Notes: a model not told the origin generated them from the letters alone. 12,987 bases of DNA from Ophiosphaerella korrae (GCA_028456385.1 JALNQF010000834.1:1-12987), one strand, 5' to 3'; counted from the stretch's first letter, positions 1 to 10,007 are shown. Numbers and translations: made by a program.

Positions 1-1954
1 AAGCTACTAGGTATATATACCTAGTACTTACTTAGATAGCTTTATCTACTATTTACTCTTTTTAGTTAATTATTAAAACTGCCTTATTAAGTTATCTTGC
101 GTAAAGTCTACCTTACAATAGTTTAGAGTATATAAAGAATTAGTTTAAGTTTAAAGTAACTAAGTTTACTATTTTATAAGCTTTTTATATAGTAGTAGAT
201 TAAGTATATATTAGAAAATTACTTAATAGCTTAAAGTATTTTAAGTAAATAATAGTAATTTTATAATAAATATAGTATACTATAAAGATTTTATAGCTTA
301 CTAACTAATAGTTATAATAAAAATTAAAGATTTAGTAATATAAATAAGTATTTAAAGTAATATATTAATATACTTTATTTATTTAAAAGTATATATTTTT
401 TAATCTAGTAAAGCTAATATTAATATATAGAAAGTTATATTTTACTTTATAAAAAGGTTTTAATAGTTTTTATTACCTACTATTATAGTAATAAATATAG
501 CTTAAACTCTATAGTTTATTAAGTATTCTATATCTAGTAATTCTTTTACTAAGTATATATTAATAATATATAGTAAAAGTTTTTAGTTTAGTTTTTTATT
601 TTAAAGTAGTAAAAAATCTTTTAGTAAGTTTATTAATTAAAGTTTTATTTTTATAATATAGTAAAAGTAAGTATATACTATAGTAGCTTATTTTAGTATA
701 AATTTATTTAGTTATTATATATCTATATAGCTTAGAATATAAATTACTATATTTAGTATAAGTTTTATACTTAGAGCTAGGACTTAAAAGATTAAAATAA
801 TTTAGTTAGCTATTATTTATTATTTATTAGAATTATCTCTAAAGTAATTTTATAGTTAGTATCTTAGAGTATCTAAAACTTAATTTATATTACTAAGTAT
901 ATATAAAATATTAAAGTTAAATTAAAATAAAAATAATAACTAGTAAGCTTTATAGTAATTAAGATTTTTAGTTATTATAAAAAAATTTAAATTATAGTAG
1001 TTTATTATAAGATAAATTATATATAAACTACTTATTATATTTAATTTTTATTTTTTAAATACTTAGATTATAGTTATATTTTACTAAAGTATATTTTTTT
1101 TTAAAAAGGCTAACTAGTTATTAGAATCTATTTTAGTTTAGTTAGCTTATTACTTTACTTAAAGCTAACTTAAAAGTATTAGTTTAAATATAAATTAGTT
1201 TTAAAAAGTTATAGTAAAGTAAAACTACTTTTAGCTAGAAAGTTACTTTTAGTTTATTAAAAGTATTTATATATTGTTAAATAATTATAAAAAGCTTATT
1301 CTAAATTTTTTAATAAAGTAGCTTAGTTCTTTTAGTAAGTTTAGTAATAACTTTAAACCTAGTAAACTTAGTAAGTAGTAAAGTAAAGCTTAAATAATCT
1401 TTAATAAAGTACTAAAGAAATAATATATAGCTTAAAAAAGCTATAACTATTTTAGTAGTATTTAGTATTTTTTACTTTTAAGTAGCTTTAACTATAAAAA
1501 AAATCTATAATAATATTTTTATTAAAGATAATTATACTTAAAAACTTAACTAAAGTAGTATAAAAGTTAGATTTTTTAAAGTTTATATAAAAGCTTTACT
1601 TTTTTAGTTATATAAGTACTTAAAAAATTTTCTAGATATAGTTTATTTTATTATTAAAGTATACTAAAATATTATTTATATATATAGTATAGAAGTTATC
1701 TAAATATTTTAGTAAAGTAATATTAATAGTATACTAAAAAGTAGCTAGTATATTAGTAAAGCTAAAAGGTACTACACTATAAGTATATATACTAAAGTAA
1801 GTAATAATTATAGTAAGTTATTTTATATTTAAAGTAATATATAAGTATTAAAAGGTATATATAATATTAAATTTAGAGAAAATCTTTACTTTATTTAAAT
1901 AAGCTAGTATTTCTTTAAAAAATAGAATAAAGTACTAGATTTTAATTATAATAA
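1..1954. other. Unassigned RIP-degraded AT-rich stretch
   Basis: No reading frame on either strand stays open for a useful distance, and I recognised no transposon motif with confidence. The base use (TA-rich, words such as AAAGTA and TTAGTA, almost no CpA or TpG) matches the unassigned stretch at 8176-10007 more than the retrotransposon copies. It may be an older, more heavily mutated repeat. A faint plus-strand resemblance to the end of a copia-type reverse transcriptase around 1610-1790 was considered and not accepted. A short less-mutated patch with CTGCC and TTGCG lies at about 79-105. Confidence 0.6.
6..25. repeat. Perfect 20-nt palindrome
   Basis: The bases ACTAGGTATATATACCTAGT equal their own reverse complement. 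The CCTAGG-type arms flank a TA core. It sits at the window edge, so whether it is an element terminus, a cruciform or chance in TA-rich DNA cannot be told. Confidence 0.6.
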
Positions 1955-2479
1955 GGTTTCTAGGGTTAACTTCCTAATAACTTATTAGGTATTAGTAGAG
2001 TAAGAGTTAATAATATAAGCTTATATTATAATTAGTAATAACTATAAATAATAGTTAATTTATATACGTAATATTAAGTATTAGTATTCTAGGTTAAAGA
2101 TTAGATTACTAATATTATCCTAATAATACGTATCTAATTAACTATATACTTATACTAATCTATTTATATAATATAATAGATTACTACTAATTTATTTATA
2201 TATAACTATAGATTACTTTAATCTATTTATATATTATTATAGATTACTTTAATCTATTTATATATAACTATAGATTACTACTACGTATTCTAATTATAAG
2301 TAGTTTCTTAATTAAAGTTATTATACTACTTATCTTATACTTTATTAGTATTTAAATTAGAATTAATTAGTTCTATTTTAATTTCTCCTATTATACCTAT
2401 AATACTATCTCTCTCTCTAGATAGATTATATTTTACCTATCCTAGAGCTAAAGTTATTAATCTAGTTTCTTTATTAATA
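1955..2479 (-). repeat. 3' LTR of chromovirus copy 1
   Basis: About 525 bp, aligning along its whole length with 5221-5744 and more loosely with the solo LTR at 11240-11788. The sense 5' end is placed at 2479 (reads TATTAATAAAG, expected from a TG start after RIP) because a purine tract lies immediately upstream. The sense 3' end is near 1955. Close to that end is an 8-bp inverted repeat, CCTAATAA/TTATTAGG, at 1973-1989, and the string TAGGGTTAACTTCCTAATA is shared with copy 2. Boundaries are good to a few bases. Confidence 0.8.
2156..2280. repeat. Four-unit hairpin array in LTR U3 (copy 1)
   Basis: Tandem units of 31-32 bp start at about 2156, 2188, 2219 and 2250. Each has the form TAATCTAT, about 14 bases of TA-rich spacer, then ATAGATTA, so each unit is itself an inverted repeat with 8-bp arms (the first arm of unit 2 reads TAATTTAT). 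The array lies in the presumed U3 (promoter) half of the LTR. Copy 2 has the same array. Confidence 0.85.
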
Positions 2480-2483
2480 TTAA

Positions 2484-2500
2484 GCTCCTTATCTTTTTTT
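2484..2500 (-). other. Polypurine tract of copy 1
   Basis: On the minus strand this reads AAAAAAAGATAAGGAG, directly upstream of the LTR. That is where the primer for plus-strand DNA synthesis sits in LTR retrotransposons. Copy 2 has AAGAGAAGATAAAGAA at the matching place. The tract is the main reason for placing the LTR start at 2479. Confidence 0.65.
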
Positions 2501-2507
2501 ATACCTA

Positions 2508-3040
2508 CTACGTCTACTCTTTATTACTTTTAGTTAGTAGATTATATATTATACTATAGTATTACTATAATCTTTTATTCTTGTTATAAGTTTTTAAATC
2601 CTTTTATAGATTATATTTCTTTAAAATATAGTAAGGCTTATAAAGTATATATTTATACTAATACTTATTTATTTTATAACCTTTCTAGTGTATTTCTAGT
2701 AGAGTATAAGTTAATAATATTTATTCTTATATCTATACTTAATTATAATAAGAAGAGCTAATAACTATACTTAAAATAAACTATCTAAATAGATTATAGT
2801 AGCTAAAGTAGAACGTAATTAGATTCTAAGTATATAAGTAGATAATTATACCTATTTAGTTTATTTTTATAAGATAAAAGCTTTAAATAATAATAAGTTT
2901 ATTATATAAGCTACTTTTATAGAGTCTAAGCTTAATTTTAAAGCTATAGTAAAGGCTACTCTATTTTTTATTATATTAGACGTTCTTATTATCTCTTTAT
3001 TTAGTAATAGTAGTATTAATTTTCTTAGTTTACTATAAAG
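2508..3040 (-). other. Unexplained segment between chromodomain and LTR, copy 1
   Basis: About 530 bp between the end of the chromodomain and the polypurine tract, conserved in copy 2 (about 5763-6300). Both strands give moderately open readings. The plus-strand frame over about 2757-3035 has five stops and keeps the same residues in both copies, while the minus strand has more stops. RIP differences do not reveal which strand, if either, coded. It may be a long 3' untranslated region or a small extra ORF. I do not recognise any protein family. Confidence 0.5.
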
Positions 3041-5217
3041 TAGTCTAGAGGATTTTAACTTTAGAACTCCTCTAGTTTCTTAGAGTAGTTAAGGTTATCT
3101 CTTAGTTCTTATATATTTTTTTATAGTTACTCTTTTTTATCTATACTTATCTATTTTACTAAATAATAGTTTCTACTATTATAGAACTAGTATACTAGGA
3201 TTTCTTTAACTTTTTATTCTTCTTATTTGCTATATATATCTACTTTGTATACTAGTAGTTTTCTATCTTATAGTACTATTTTAAGTAGTATTACGTAGAA
3301 AGTTAAGTATATCTTTATCTTATTTAGTAGTTTTAGCTTAAATATAACTAGTATAACCTTCTTTTTAATTTTCTATAGTTTAATCTTTACGTAATCTAGT
3401 TTTAAGCTTAATTATTTACTTTTAATATTTTTTTATACTAACTATACTTTTTTCTCCTCTTTAAATTAGAGTCCCTCTTTATATTTTTTATTATAGTACT
3501 TTACTATTTAGTTATATAGAAATTCTATATCTTATTTTAATTAGTTATATATTTCTTTTAGTTTATTTATAAAGTTTTCTCTTAAAGTCTAAGATTTTAT
3601 ATTTCTTAGTATTCTATATATATTAGAGTTAAATCTATAATTTATAAAAAAGAGTAATACTTTTATTACTATATTTTTTACGCTATTGTATACTAATTGT
3701 AATATAGGTAGTAACTATACCTAGTTATTCTAGTTGTAGTTAAAGTAGTATCTTAAGTACTATTTAACTATCTAGTTTATTTATTCTAATTATCTATCTA
3801 TTTATAAGTAATATACTATTAATATTACGTATTATATTCCTAATTATACTATTATTATTTCTTATAGTTTTAATATAAATTATATATCTTTATCTATAAT
3901 AATCTTATCTAGTATACTATATTAGCTAATTATAGTTAGTAAAACCTAATATATAGTAACCTTTATCTTACTTTTCTTTTTATATAGTTTAAAGTATAAA
4001 TACTTTATAAGTTTATTTACTATTATTAAGATTCTATTATATTTAATTCCTAATATTAAGTCTTTTAACTTAGGTAACTTTATAATAAAGTCTATTATAA
4101 TTATTCTCTAAAGTTACTCTAGTACTTTAACTAGTTATAGTATTCTATATAGTCTTATAGTACCTCTATTACTAGTTATCTTACTTTTAGAATATAATAA
4201 TTTTATAAAAGTCTATCTAGAGTTTTATTAATACTTTAGTACTTATATACTAGTAGTTTATAAAATTATTATATAAATTCTCTTTATATTTTCTTTAGAA
4301 TATATATTCTTCTATAAGCTTATATAAATCTTTCTTAGATTTCTAGTATTTCTATTTCTTTAGGTACTTCTTATATTATTTTCTAAATCTATTTATCTAG
4401 CTTACTACTTGTTTTTTTTAAGTATTATAGCTATTTTAGTTATATTTAGGACTAAGTATTCTTTTTTATTCTTAATTAAGACTATACCTATTATATTTAC
4501 TTCTTCTTATAAGTCTTGTTTTTTACTAAGAGCGTCTATAAATTAGTTATCTTTTCCTTTTATATATATAATTTCTAAGTTAAACGTTAATAGGAATTCT
4601 TACTATCTTATATAGCGTTAAGATAAGTCTTTATTTATTATAAATCTTATAAGATTCTTATAGTCTATATAAACTTTTATTTAGTATTTTACTCTTTATA
4701 AATATACTTTCTATTATTTAAATACTTTATAGATTACTAGTATTTCTTTATTATAAATTAGGTAGTTAAGCTCTACTAGCTTTATTTTTTTAGAAAAGTA
4801 TTTAACTAAATATTTTTATTTAGTCTTTAGGTCTCTTTATATTAGTGCTATTCTATAGAATAAGTTAGATATATCTATTTTTACTATTACTAGTAGGTTT
4901 AGGTTATATATTCTAATAACTAGATTTTTTATAAACTTTCTTTTAATCTATTTAAATACTTTATTATATTCTTCTATCTATTTAAATAGTATATCTTTCT
5001 TTATAAGTTTAGTTATTAGTTCTATATCTTTAGACTATCTTATTATTAACTTCTTATAGAAGTTTAGTAACCTATAAAATTATTATACCTCTTTTAAGTT
5101 CTTTAGTATTAGCTATTTATTAATTAACTTAATTTTCTCTAGGTTAATTTTAATTTTTCTAAGTTTAATAATAAATCTAAAGAAATCTATTTTCTTTATA
5201 TAGAACTTGTATGTAAT
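3040..5217 (-). pseudogene. Broken pol (RT end, RNase H, integrase, chromodomain), copy 1
   Basis: The sense reading starts at about 5215 just after the lost YxDD, with KKIDFF-type RT thumb sequence (family: KxxxxFLGF). RNase H follows: the Asp of the DAS-like motif is kept at 4873-4875, a DYKNL stretch (from DHKNL) at about 4650-4665, and DALSK (from ADALSR) at about 4522-4536. Integrase core: IDFIIKLPK has the first catalytic Asp at 4090-4092, IDKDI (from TDRD) has the second Asp at 3892-3894, and the Glu of IDRxLExIN (from TDGQTERIN) is at 3784-3786. That gives the classic D,D35E spacing. The GPY/F module lies at about 3275-3402 and the chromodomain at 3064-3215. There are dozens of in-frame stops, largely at positions where Gln or Trp codons are expected, so it is certainly non-functional. 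Confidence 0.93.
3064..3215 (-). other. Chromodomain remnant, copy 1
   Basis: The sense reading begins with VKEILVY, continues with YNSRNYYLVK, a stop where the family has Trp, and a further run ending near NYSKKLEEF. This matches the chromodomain pattern VEEIL....G...YLVKW.GY....TWEP..NL.....L at the integrase C-terminus. In chromoviruses this domain directs integration to marked chromatin (family knowledge). It places the element in the chromovirus branch of Ty3/gypsy. Confidence 0.88.
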
Positions 5218-5220
5218 AGG

Positions 5221-5744
5221 TATTACTAGGGTTAACTTCCTAATACCTAAAAGTTATTAGTAGATTAAGAGGTAATAGTAAAAGCTTATATTATAATCTA
5301 TAATAGGGTATAAATAATAGAAGATATTTTGTAACTATCTTAGTATTATTACTTATAGTTAATAATTAAATTACTAATACTATCTTAATAATATACGTAC
5401 TATTAACTATATACTTATAGTAATCTATTTATATAACACTATAGATTACTACTAATTTATTTATATATAACTATAGATTACTTTTATCTATTTATATATT
5501 ACTATAGATTACTTTAATCTATTTATATATAACTATAGATTACTACTACGTATCTTAATTGTAAGTAGTTTCCTAATTAAAGTTATTACTCTACTTATCT
5601 TATACTTTGTTAGTATCTAAGTTAGGACTAATTAGTTCTATCTTAATTTCTCTTATTACACCTATAATACTATCTCCTCCTTTAGGTAGGTCCTAGTTTA
5701 TCTATTCTAAAGCTAAAGTTATTAACTTTATTTCTTTATTAATA
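5221..5744 (-). repeat. 3' LTR of chromovirus copy 2
   Basis: About 524 bp. The sense 5' end reads TATTAATAAAG at 5744 and the sense 3' end is at 5221 (plus strand starts TATTACTAGGG), giving short inverted ends TATTAATA/TATTACTA, as expected for TG...CA termini after RIP. It aligns with 1955-2479. The sense purine tract lies at about 5747-5764. Confidence 0.8.
5421..5546. repeat. Four-unit hairpin array in LTR U3 (copy 2)
   Basis: Same arrangement as in copy 1: four 31-32-bp units beginning near 5421, 5453, 5484 and 5515, each with arms TAATCTAT/ATAGATTA (one arm reads TAATTTAT, another TTATCTAT). The unit number and order of variants match copy 1, so the array predates the split of the two copies. 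Confidence 0.82.
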
Positions 5745-5762
5745 TAGAGTTCTTTATCTTCT

Positions 5763-6300
5763 CTTATACTTACTAAATCTACTCTCTATTATCTTTAATT
5801 AGTAAATTATATATTACGTTATAGTATTACTATATTTCTTTATTCTTATTATAAGTCTTTAAATCCTCTTCTAGAGTATATTTCTTTAAAATATAGTAAT
5901 ACTTATAAAGTATATATTTATACTAATACTTATATATTTTATAATCTTTCTAGTATATCTCTTATAGAGTATAGGTTAATAATACTTATTTACGTATTTA
6001 TACTTATTTATAATAGAGAGAGCTATTAACTATACTTAAGATAAACTATCTAAATAGATTACTAAGGCTAAAAGAGAACGTAATTAGATTCTAAGTATAT
6101 AAGTAGAAAATTATACTTATCTAGTTTATCTTTATAAGATAAAGGCCTTAAATAATAAAAAGTCTATTATATAAGCTATTTTTATTAAGTCTAAGCTTAA
6201 TTTTAATATAATAGTAAGGGCTACTCCTATTACGTTAAGTATTCTTATTACTTCTCTATCTAGTAGTAGTAACGTTAATTTTCTTAGTTTACTACTAAGT
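5763..6300 (-). other. Unexplained segment between chromodomain and LTR, copy 2
   Basis: Counterpart of 2508-3040. The plus-strand frame over about 6019-6290 reads much like copy 1 (for example ILSI.VENYTYLVYLYKI, with only a few stops). Both strands are RIP-mutated and the coding strand is undetermined. No protein family is recognised. Confidence 0.45.
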
Positions 6301-8175
6301 ATTCTAGAGGGTTTTAACTTTAGAACTCTTCTAGTTTCTTAGAGTAATTAAGATTATCTTTTAGTTCCTATATTTTCTCTTATAGTTGTCTTTTTTCGTC
6401 TATACCTATCTATTCTACTAGGTAGTAATTTCTACTATTATAGAACTAGTATACTAGGATTTCTTTAACTTCTTATTCTTTTTATTCTCTATACGTATCT
6501 ACTTTATATACTAGTAGTTCTACCTTTTATAGTACTATTTCTAGTAGTACTATGTAGAAAGTTAAGTATATCTTTATCTTATTAGGTAGCTTTAGTTTAA
6601 ATATAACTAGTATAACTTCTTTCTTAATTTTATATAGTTTTATCTTAATATAATCTAATTTTAGACTTAGTTACTTACTCTTAATATTTTTTTATACTAA
6701 CTATACTTTTTCTCTCTCTCTAAATTAAAGTCTCTATTTTTACTTCTTATTATAGTACTTTATAATTTAATTATATAAGACTTCTACGTTCTTTCTTAAT
6801 TAGTTATATTTTTCTTTTATTCTATTTATAAAGTTTTCTCTTTATAAAGTCTAATATTCTATATTTCTTAGTATTTAATATATATTAGGTTTAAGTCTAT
6901 AGTTTATAAAAAAAAAGTAATACTCTTATTACTATATTCTTTATACTATTATATACTAACTATACTATAAGTAGTAGCTTTACCTAATTATTTTAGTTAT
7001 AGTTAAGATAGTATCTTAGGTATTATTCTACTATCTAATTTATTTATTCTAATTATTTATCTATTTATAGATAATATACTATTAACATAGTATATTATAT
7101 TCCTAATTACGCTATTATTATTTTCTGTAGCTTTAATATAAATTATATATCTTTAATAATAATTATTTTATCTAGTATACTATATTAGCTTATTATAGTT
7201 TTTAAGACTTAATATATAGTAACTTCTATCTTACTTTTATCTTTATATAGTATAAAGTATATATACTTTATAAGTTTATCTACTATTATTAGGATTCTAT
7301 TATACTTAACTCTTAATATTAGGTCTTTTAACTTTAGTAGCTTTATAATAAAATCTATTATTATTATTCTCTAGAGTTACTTTAGTACTTTAACTTATTA
7401 TAGTATCTTATATAGTATGTATCTATTATACTTATTTCTATAATATTCTATATAGTCTTATAGTACTTCTTTTACTAGTTATCTTACTCTTAGAATATAA
7501 TAATCTTTAAGAGTCTATTTAGTATTTTCTTAATTTCCTAGTATTTATATATACTAGTAGTTTATAGAATTATTATATAAATTCTTTTTAGATTTTCTTT
7601 AAGATATATATTCTTCTATACGCTTATATAAGTTTTTCTTAGATTTCTAGTTTTTCTATTTCTTTAGATACTTCTTATATTACTTTCTAAATCTATTTAT
7701 CTAGCTTACTACTCTTTCTTTTAAGTATTATAGCTATATTAAGTATATTTAGGATTAAGTATCTTTTTTTATTTTTAACTAGAACTATACTAGTAGTACT
7801 TACTTCTTTTTATAAGTTTAGTCTTCTACTAAAAGTATCTATAAATTAGTTATCTTTTCTTTTTATATATATAATTTCTAAGTTAAATATTAATAAGAAT
7901 TTCTACTATCTTATATATTATTATAATAGTTCTTTATTTAGTATAAATCTTATAAAGTTCTTATAGTCTATATAGACCTTTATTTAGTATTTTACTCTTT
8001 ATAGATATACTCTCTATTATTTAAATACTTTATAGATTACTAGTATTTCTTTATTATAAATTAAGTAATTAAGTTCTACTATTTTTATCTTCTTAGAAAA
8101 GTATTTAACTAGATATTCTTTTTTAGTCTTTAGGTCTTCCTATATTAGTACTATTCTATAAACTAAATTAGATAC
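6300..8175 (-). pseudogene. Broken pol (RNase H end, integrase, chromodomain), copy 2
   Basis: Sense reading from 8175: the RNase H tail, then the integrase core. The first catalytic Asp (IDFII) is at 7353-7355 and the catalytic Glu (LExIN) at 7047-7049. The second catalytic Asp, intact in copy 1, reads ATT (Ile) here: copy 1 has ATA GAT AAA GAT, copy 2 ATT ATT AAA GAT. That is not a simple RIP transition. The chromodomain is at about 6323-6473. Relative to copy 1 there is an extra stretch of about 40 bp near 7405-7447, just upstream (sense) of the integrase core. In-frame stops throughout. Confidence 0.9.
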
Positions 8176-9802
8176 TTATATAGAAGTAAAACTCTACTTA
8201 CTTTTATAATAAGCTTTTTAAGTTAATTTTAGTAGTTTAAAAATATATCTTATACTAAATTCTACTTTTTAGACTTTTATAGTAAAGTATAAGAGAAATA
8301 AAAAGAAATAACTTTTATAGTCTTTTTCTTAGTAGTTATATTTTACTCTATTTTTCTTTATAAATATTTATAGAAGTTCTAGTTATAGTAAATTTATAGC
8401 TATAAGTTAAGTTTAACTAAGTAAGCTAGTAGTAAAAGTATCTATTTTAACTACTAATTACTATCTAACTTTATATTATATAAAAAGCTTTTTTAGTATC
8501 TATACTTCTTTAAAGTTATAAGCTTTTTAGTACTATATATAGAGTTCTTTTAACTTTTAAGTAATATTACTTTAAGTAAAAGTAAATTAGCTTTATTTAC
8601 TTTATAGTATATTAGTAATATAACTTCTTTTATTTCTTTATATATACTATACTAGAAATAGTTTATTACTTTATACTATCTTTATAGTAAGTAGTATTAT
8701 AGCTATTAGCTTTTTTAGTAAAGTAAACTAGCTATAGTATAGTAGTAAGCTATTTATTATAATAGTATTTACTAGTATAATATAACTAAAGTAATTATAA
8801 TATTAAACTAAGTTACTAGTAAATTAGAAGTCTTATAGTAAGAGTATAGTAATAAGTAAAGTAATTACTAACTACTTAGTAATTTCTTTAAAGAGCTTAT
8901 ATACTTTTCTCTTAGAGCTAACTACTTTTAGCTATCCTAAAATTAAGTAGTTTCTAATACTAGTAAAGTATACTTTATACTTTTTATATTAACTTATTTT
9001 TTATTATTTTATAGTTTTTTAAAAGTAACTATAGTAGTTTCTTTATTTTTTACTAGTTTTTTAGTAGTAATTAATAGAGTCTAAAGAGTTTTTTTTTTAA
9101 GTATTTTATTAGTAGGTCTATTATATATAGTATATATTTAAGCTATTTTTAAGTTTATTTTTTTTTATTACTACAATTTTTTTTTTTTAAAAACTATCTT
9201 ACTTTTTAATTTTTTAAAAAGTATTTATATTAGTTATTATTATAATAAAAGATCTAATTAAGTATTATATATTATAGCTTTTTATTTACTATTACTTTTT
9301 TTTATAGCTTAGCTTATACTTTTTATACTTTATTTTTATCTTTAGCTATTTTTAACTTAGCTTTTTTTTTATAATTTTACTTTTATAGTTCTTTATAAAG
9401 TATTTAAGTTTTTTATATTTTTAATATACTATATCTATATTCTTTAACTAATAATCTTTTATATAGTATCTTTTTTTACTATAGTTAAAGTATAGAGAGT
9501 TTTTATATTTTTATTTTTTATTTTTATTAGTATTAAATATTATAAAAATTTTACTATTATAGTTTCTAATTTATTTTCTATACTTATTTATCTATTATTT
9601 TTAAAAAATTATTATCTACTTATATTACTTATATATTTATAGCTTCTAGTACTTTAAGTTTTTTTATATAAATAAACTTATACTATATATTTAACTTTAG
9701 TTTTTATTTAAATTTTAATATTAAAAATAGCTTATTTTATTTTATATTTTATAATAGTTATTTAAACTATAATATATATTCTAAAATACTTTTATTGTAC
9801 TT

Positions 9803-9832
9803 AAGCTTTTTAAGCTTTTTAAGCTTTTTTTT
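9803..9832. repeat. Three tandem 9-bp AAGCTTTTT units
   Basis: AAGCTTTTT repeats at 9803, 9812 and 9821, followed by extra T. A simple local repeat, of interest only because AAGCTTTTT and its complement recur in the unassigned stretches. Confidence 0.7.
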
Positions 9833-9849
9833 AGCTTATTAAGTAATAT

Positions 9850-10007
9850 CTATATCTTTAAATACTACTTCTATTTACTATATAAAGTACTTATAGCTTT
9901 TAAAAGTAGTTATTATTTTTTTTTTTATATTTTTAGAGTATATTATATATTATTTACTTAGTAAAATTTAAACTATTTTATTATATTTTCTTTATAGTAT
10001 AGTCTAA
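9850..10007 (+). pseudogene. Possible hAT transposase segment left of the Tc1 insertion
   Basis: If the 2498-bp element and one TA are removed, the plus-strand frame ending here joins in phase with the hAT frame starting at 12510. It shows only a handful of stops over about 50 codons, several explainable as Trp or Gln codons. A run near 9865-9900 (LLF.I.STYSF) weakly recalls the hAT pattern 'HP..K..YF...W' that precedes the dimerisation domain. This is inference from position and weak similarity. Confidence 0.3.

Larger units (their letters stand above)
1955..5220 (-). mobile_element. Ty3/gypsy chromovirus, copy 1, 5'-truncated and RIP-mutated
   Basis: Minus-strand LTR retrotransposon remnant. 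In sense order it carries the end of reverse transcriptase, RNase H, integrase, a GPY/F module, a chromodomain, about 530 bp of unexplained sequence, a polypurine tract and a 3' LTR. Gag, protease, the polymerase YxDD motif and the 5' LTR are missing: the element begins at 5220 exactly where the LTR of copy 2 ends. The RT-RNase H-INT-chromodomain order is that of fungal chromoviruses of the Maggy/Pyret type (family knowledge). Copy 2 at 5221-8175 is a close, colinear relative. Many in-frame TAA/TAG codons and Asp/Glu to Asn/Lys changes mark RIP. Confidence 0.93.
5221..8175 (-). mobile_element. Ty3/gypsy chromovirus, copy 2, 5'-truncated and RIP-mutated
   Basis: Colinear with copy 1 over its whole length, about 3.26 kb further right. 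Similarity ends abruptly near 8175 inside RNase H, at the DAS motif; beyond that the sequence is unrelated to copy 1. It holds RNase H, integrase, GPY/F, chromodomain, polypurine tract and 3' LTR. It keeps a few CAG, ATG and CpG sites lost from copy 1, so it looks slightly less mutated there. Its LTR directly abuts the truncated RT of copy 1, either because copy 2 inserted into copy 1 or because the pair arose by recombination. No 5' LTR, primer-binding site or gag could be found to the right. Confidence 0.92.
8176..10007. other. Unassigned AT-rich stretch, possibly the 5' part of the hAT element
   Basis: About 1.8 kb with no frame that reads convincingly as a known protein. Because the hAT transposase that resumes at 12508 must have continued leftwards before the Tc1-like element inserted, this stretch is the obvious place for its N-terminal part. 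Only the last 150 bases or so (see 9850-10007) give weak support. The left edge is the abrupt end of chromovirus copy 2. RIP is so heavy that zinc-finger or catalytic motifs could be unrecognisable. Confidence 0.4.

Noticed and set aside
1610..1790. Plus-strand resemblance to a copia-type reverse transcriptase end (LDIVYFIIKV... and LVKLKGTT)
   Set aside because: The two pieces are in different frames, their spacing is about 10 residues too long, and the preceding motif does not fit. Chance in TA-rich sequence is likely.
1955..2479. Reading the LTR segments as coding sequence (minus-strand runs such as ELISPNLDTNKV shared by copy 2 and the solo LTR)
   Set aside because: The polypurine tract and matching LTR ends place this within the LTR. 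Shared open stretches between LTRs only reflect common ancestry.
2750..3035. Calling a plus-strand gene in the segment after the chromodomain
   Set aside because: It has several stops, no start and no recognisable family, and the conservation between two RIP copies does not prove coding. Reported as an open question instead.
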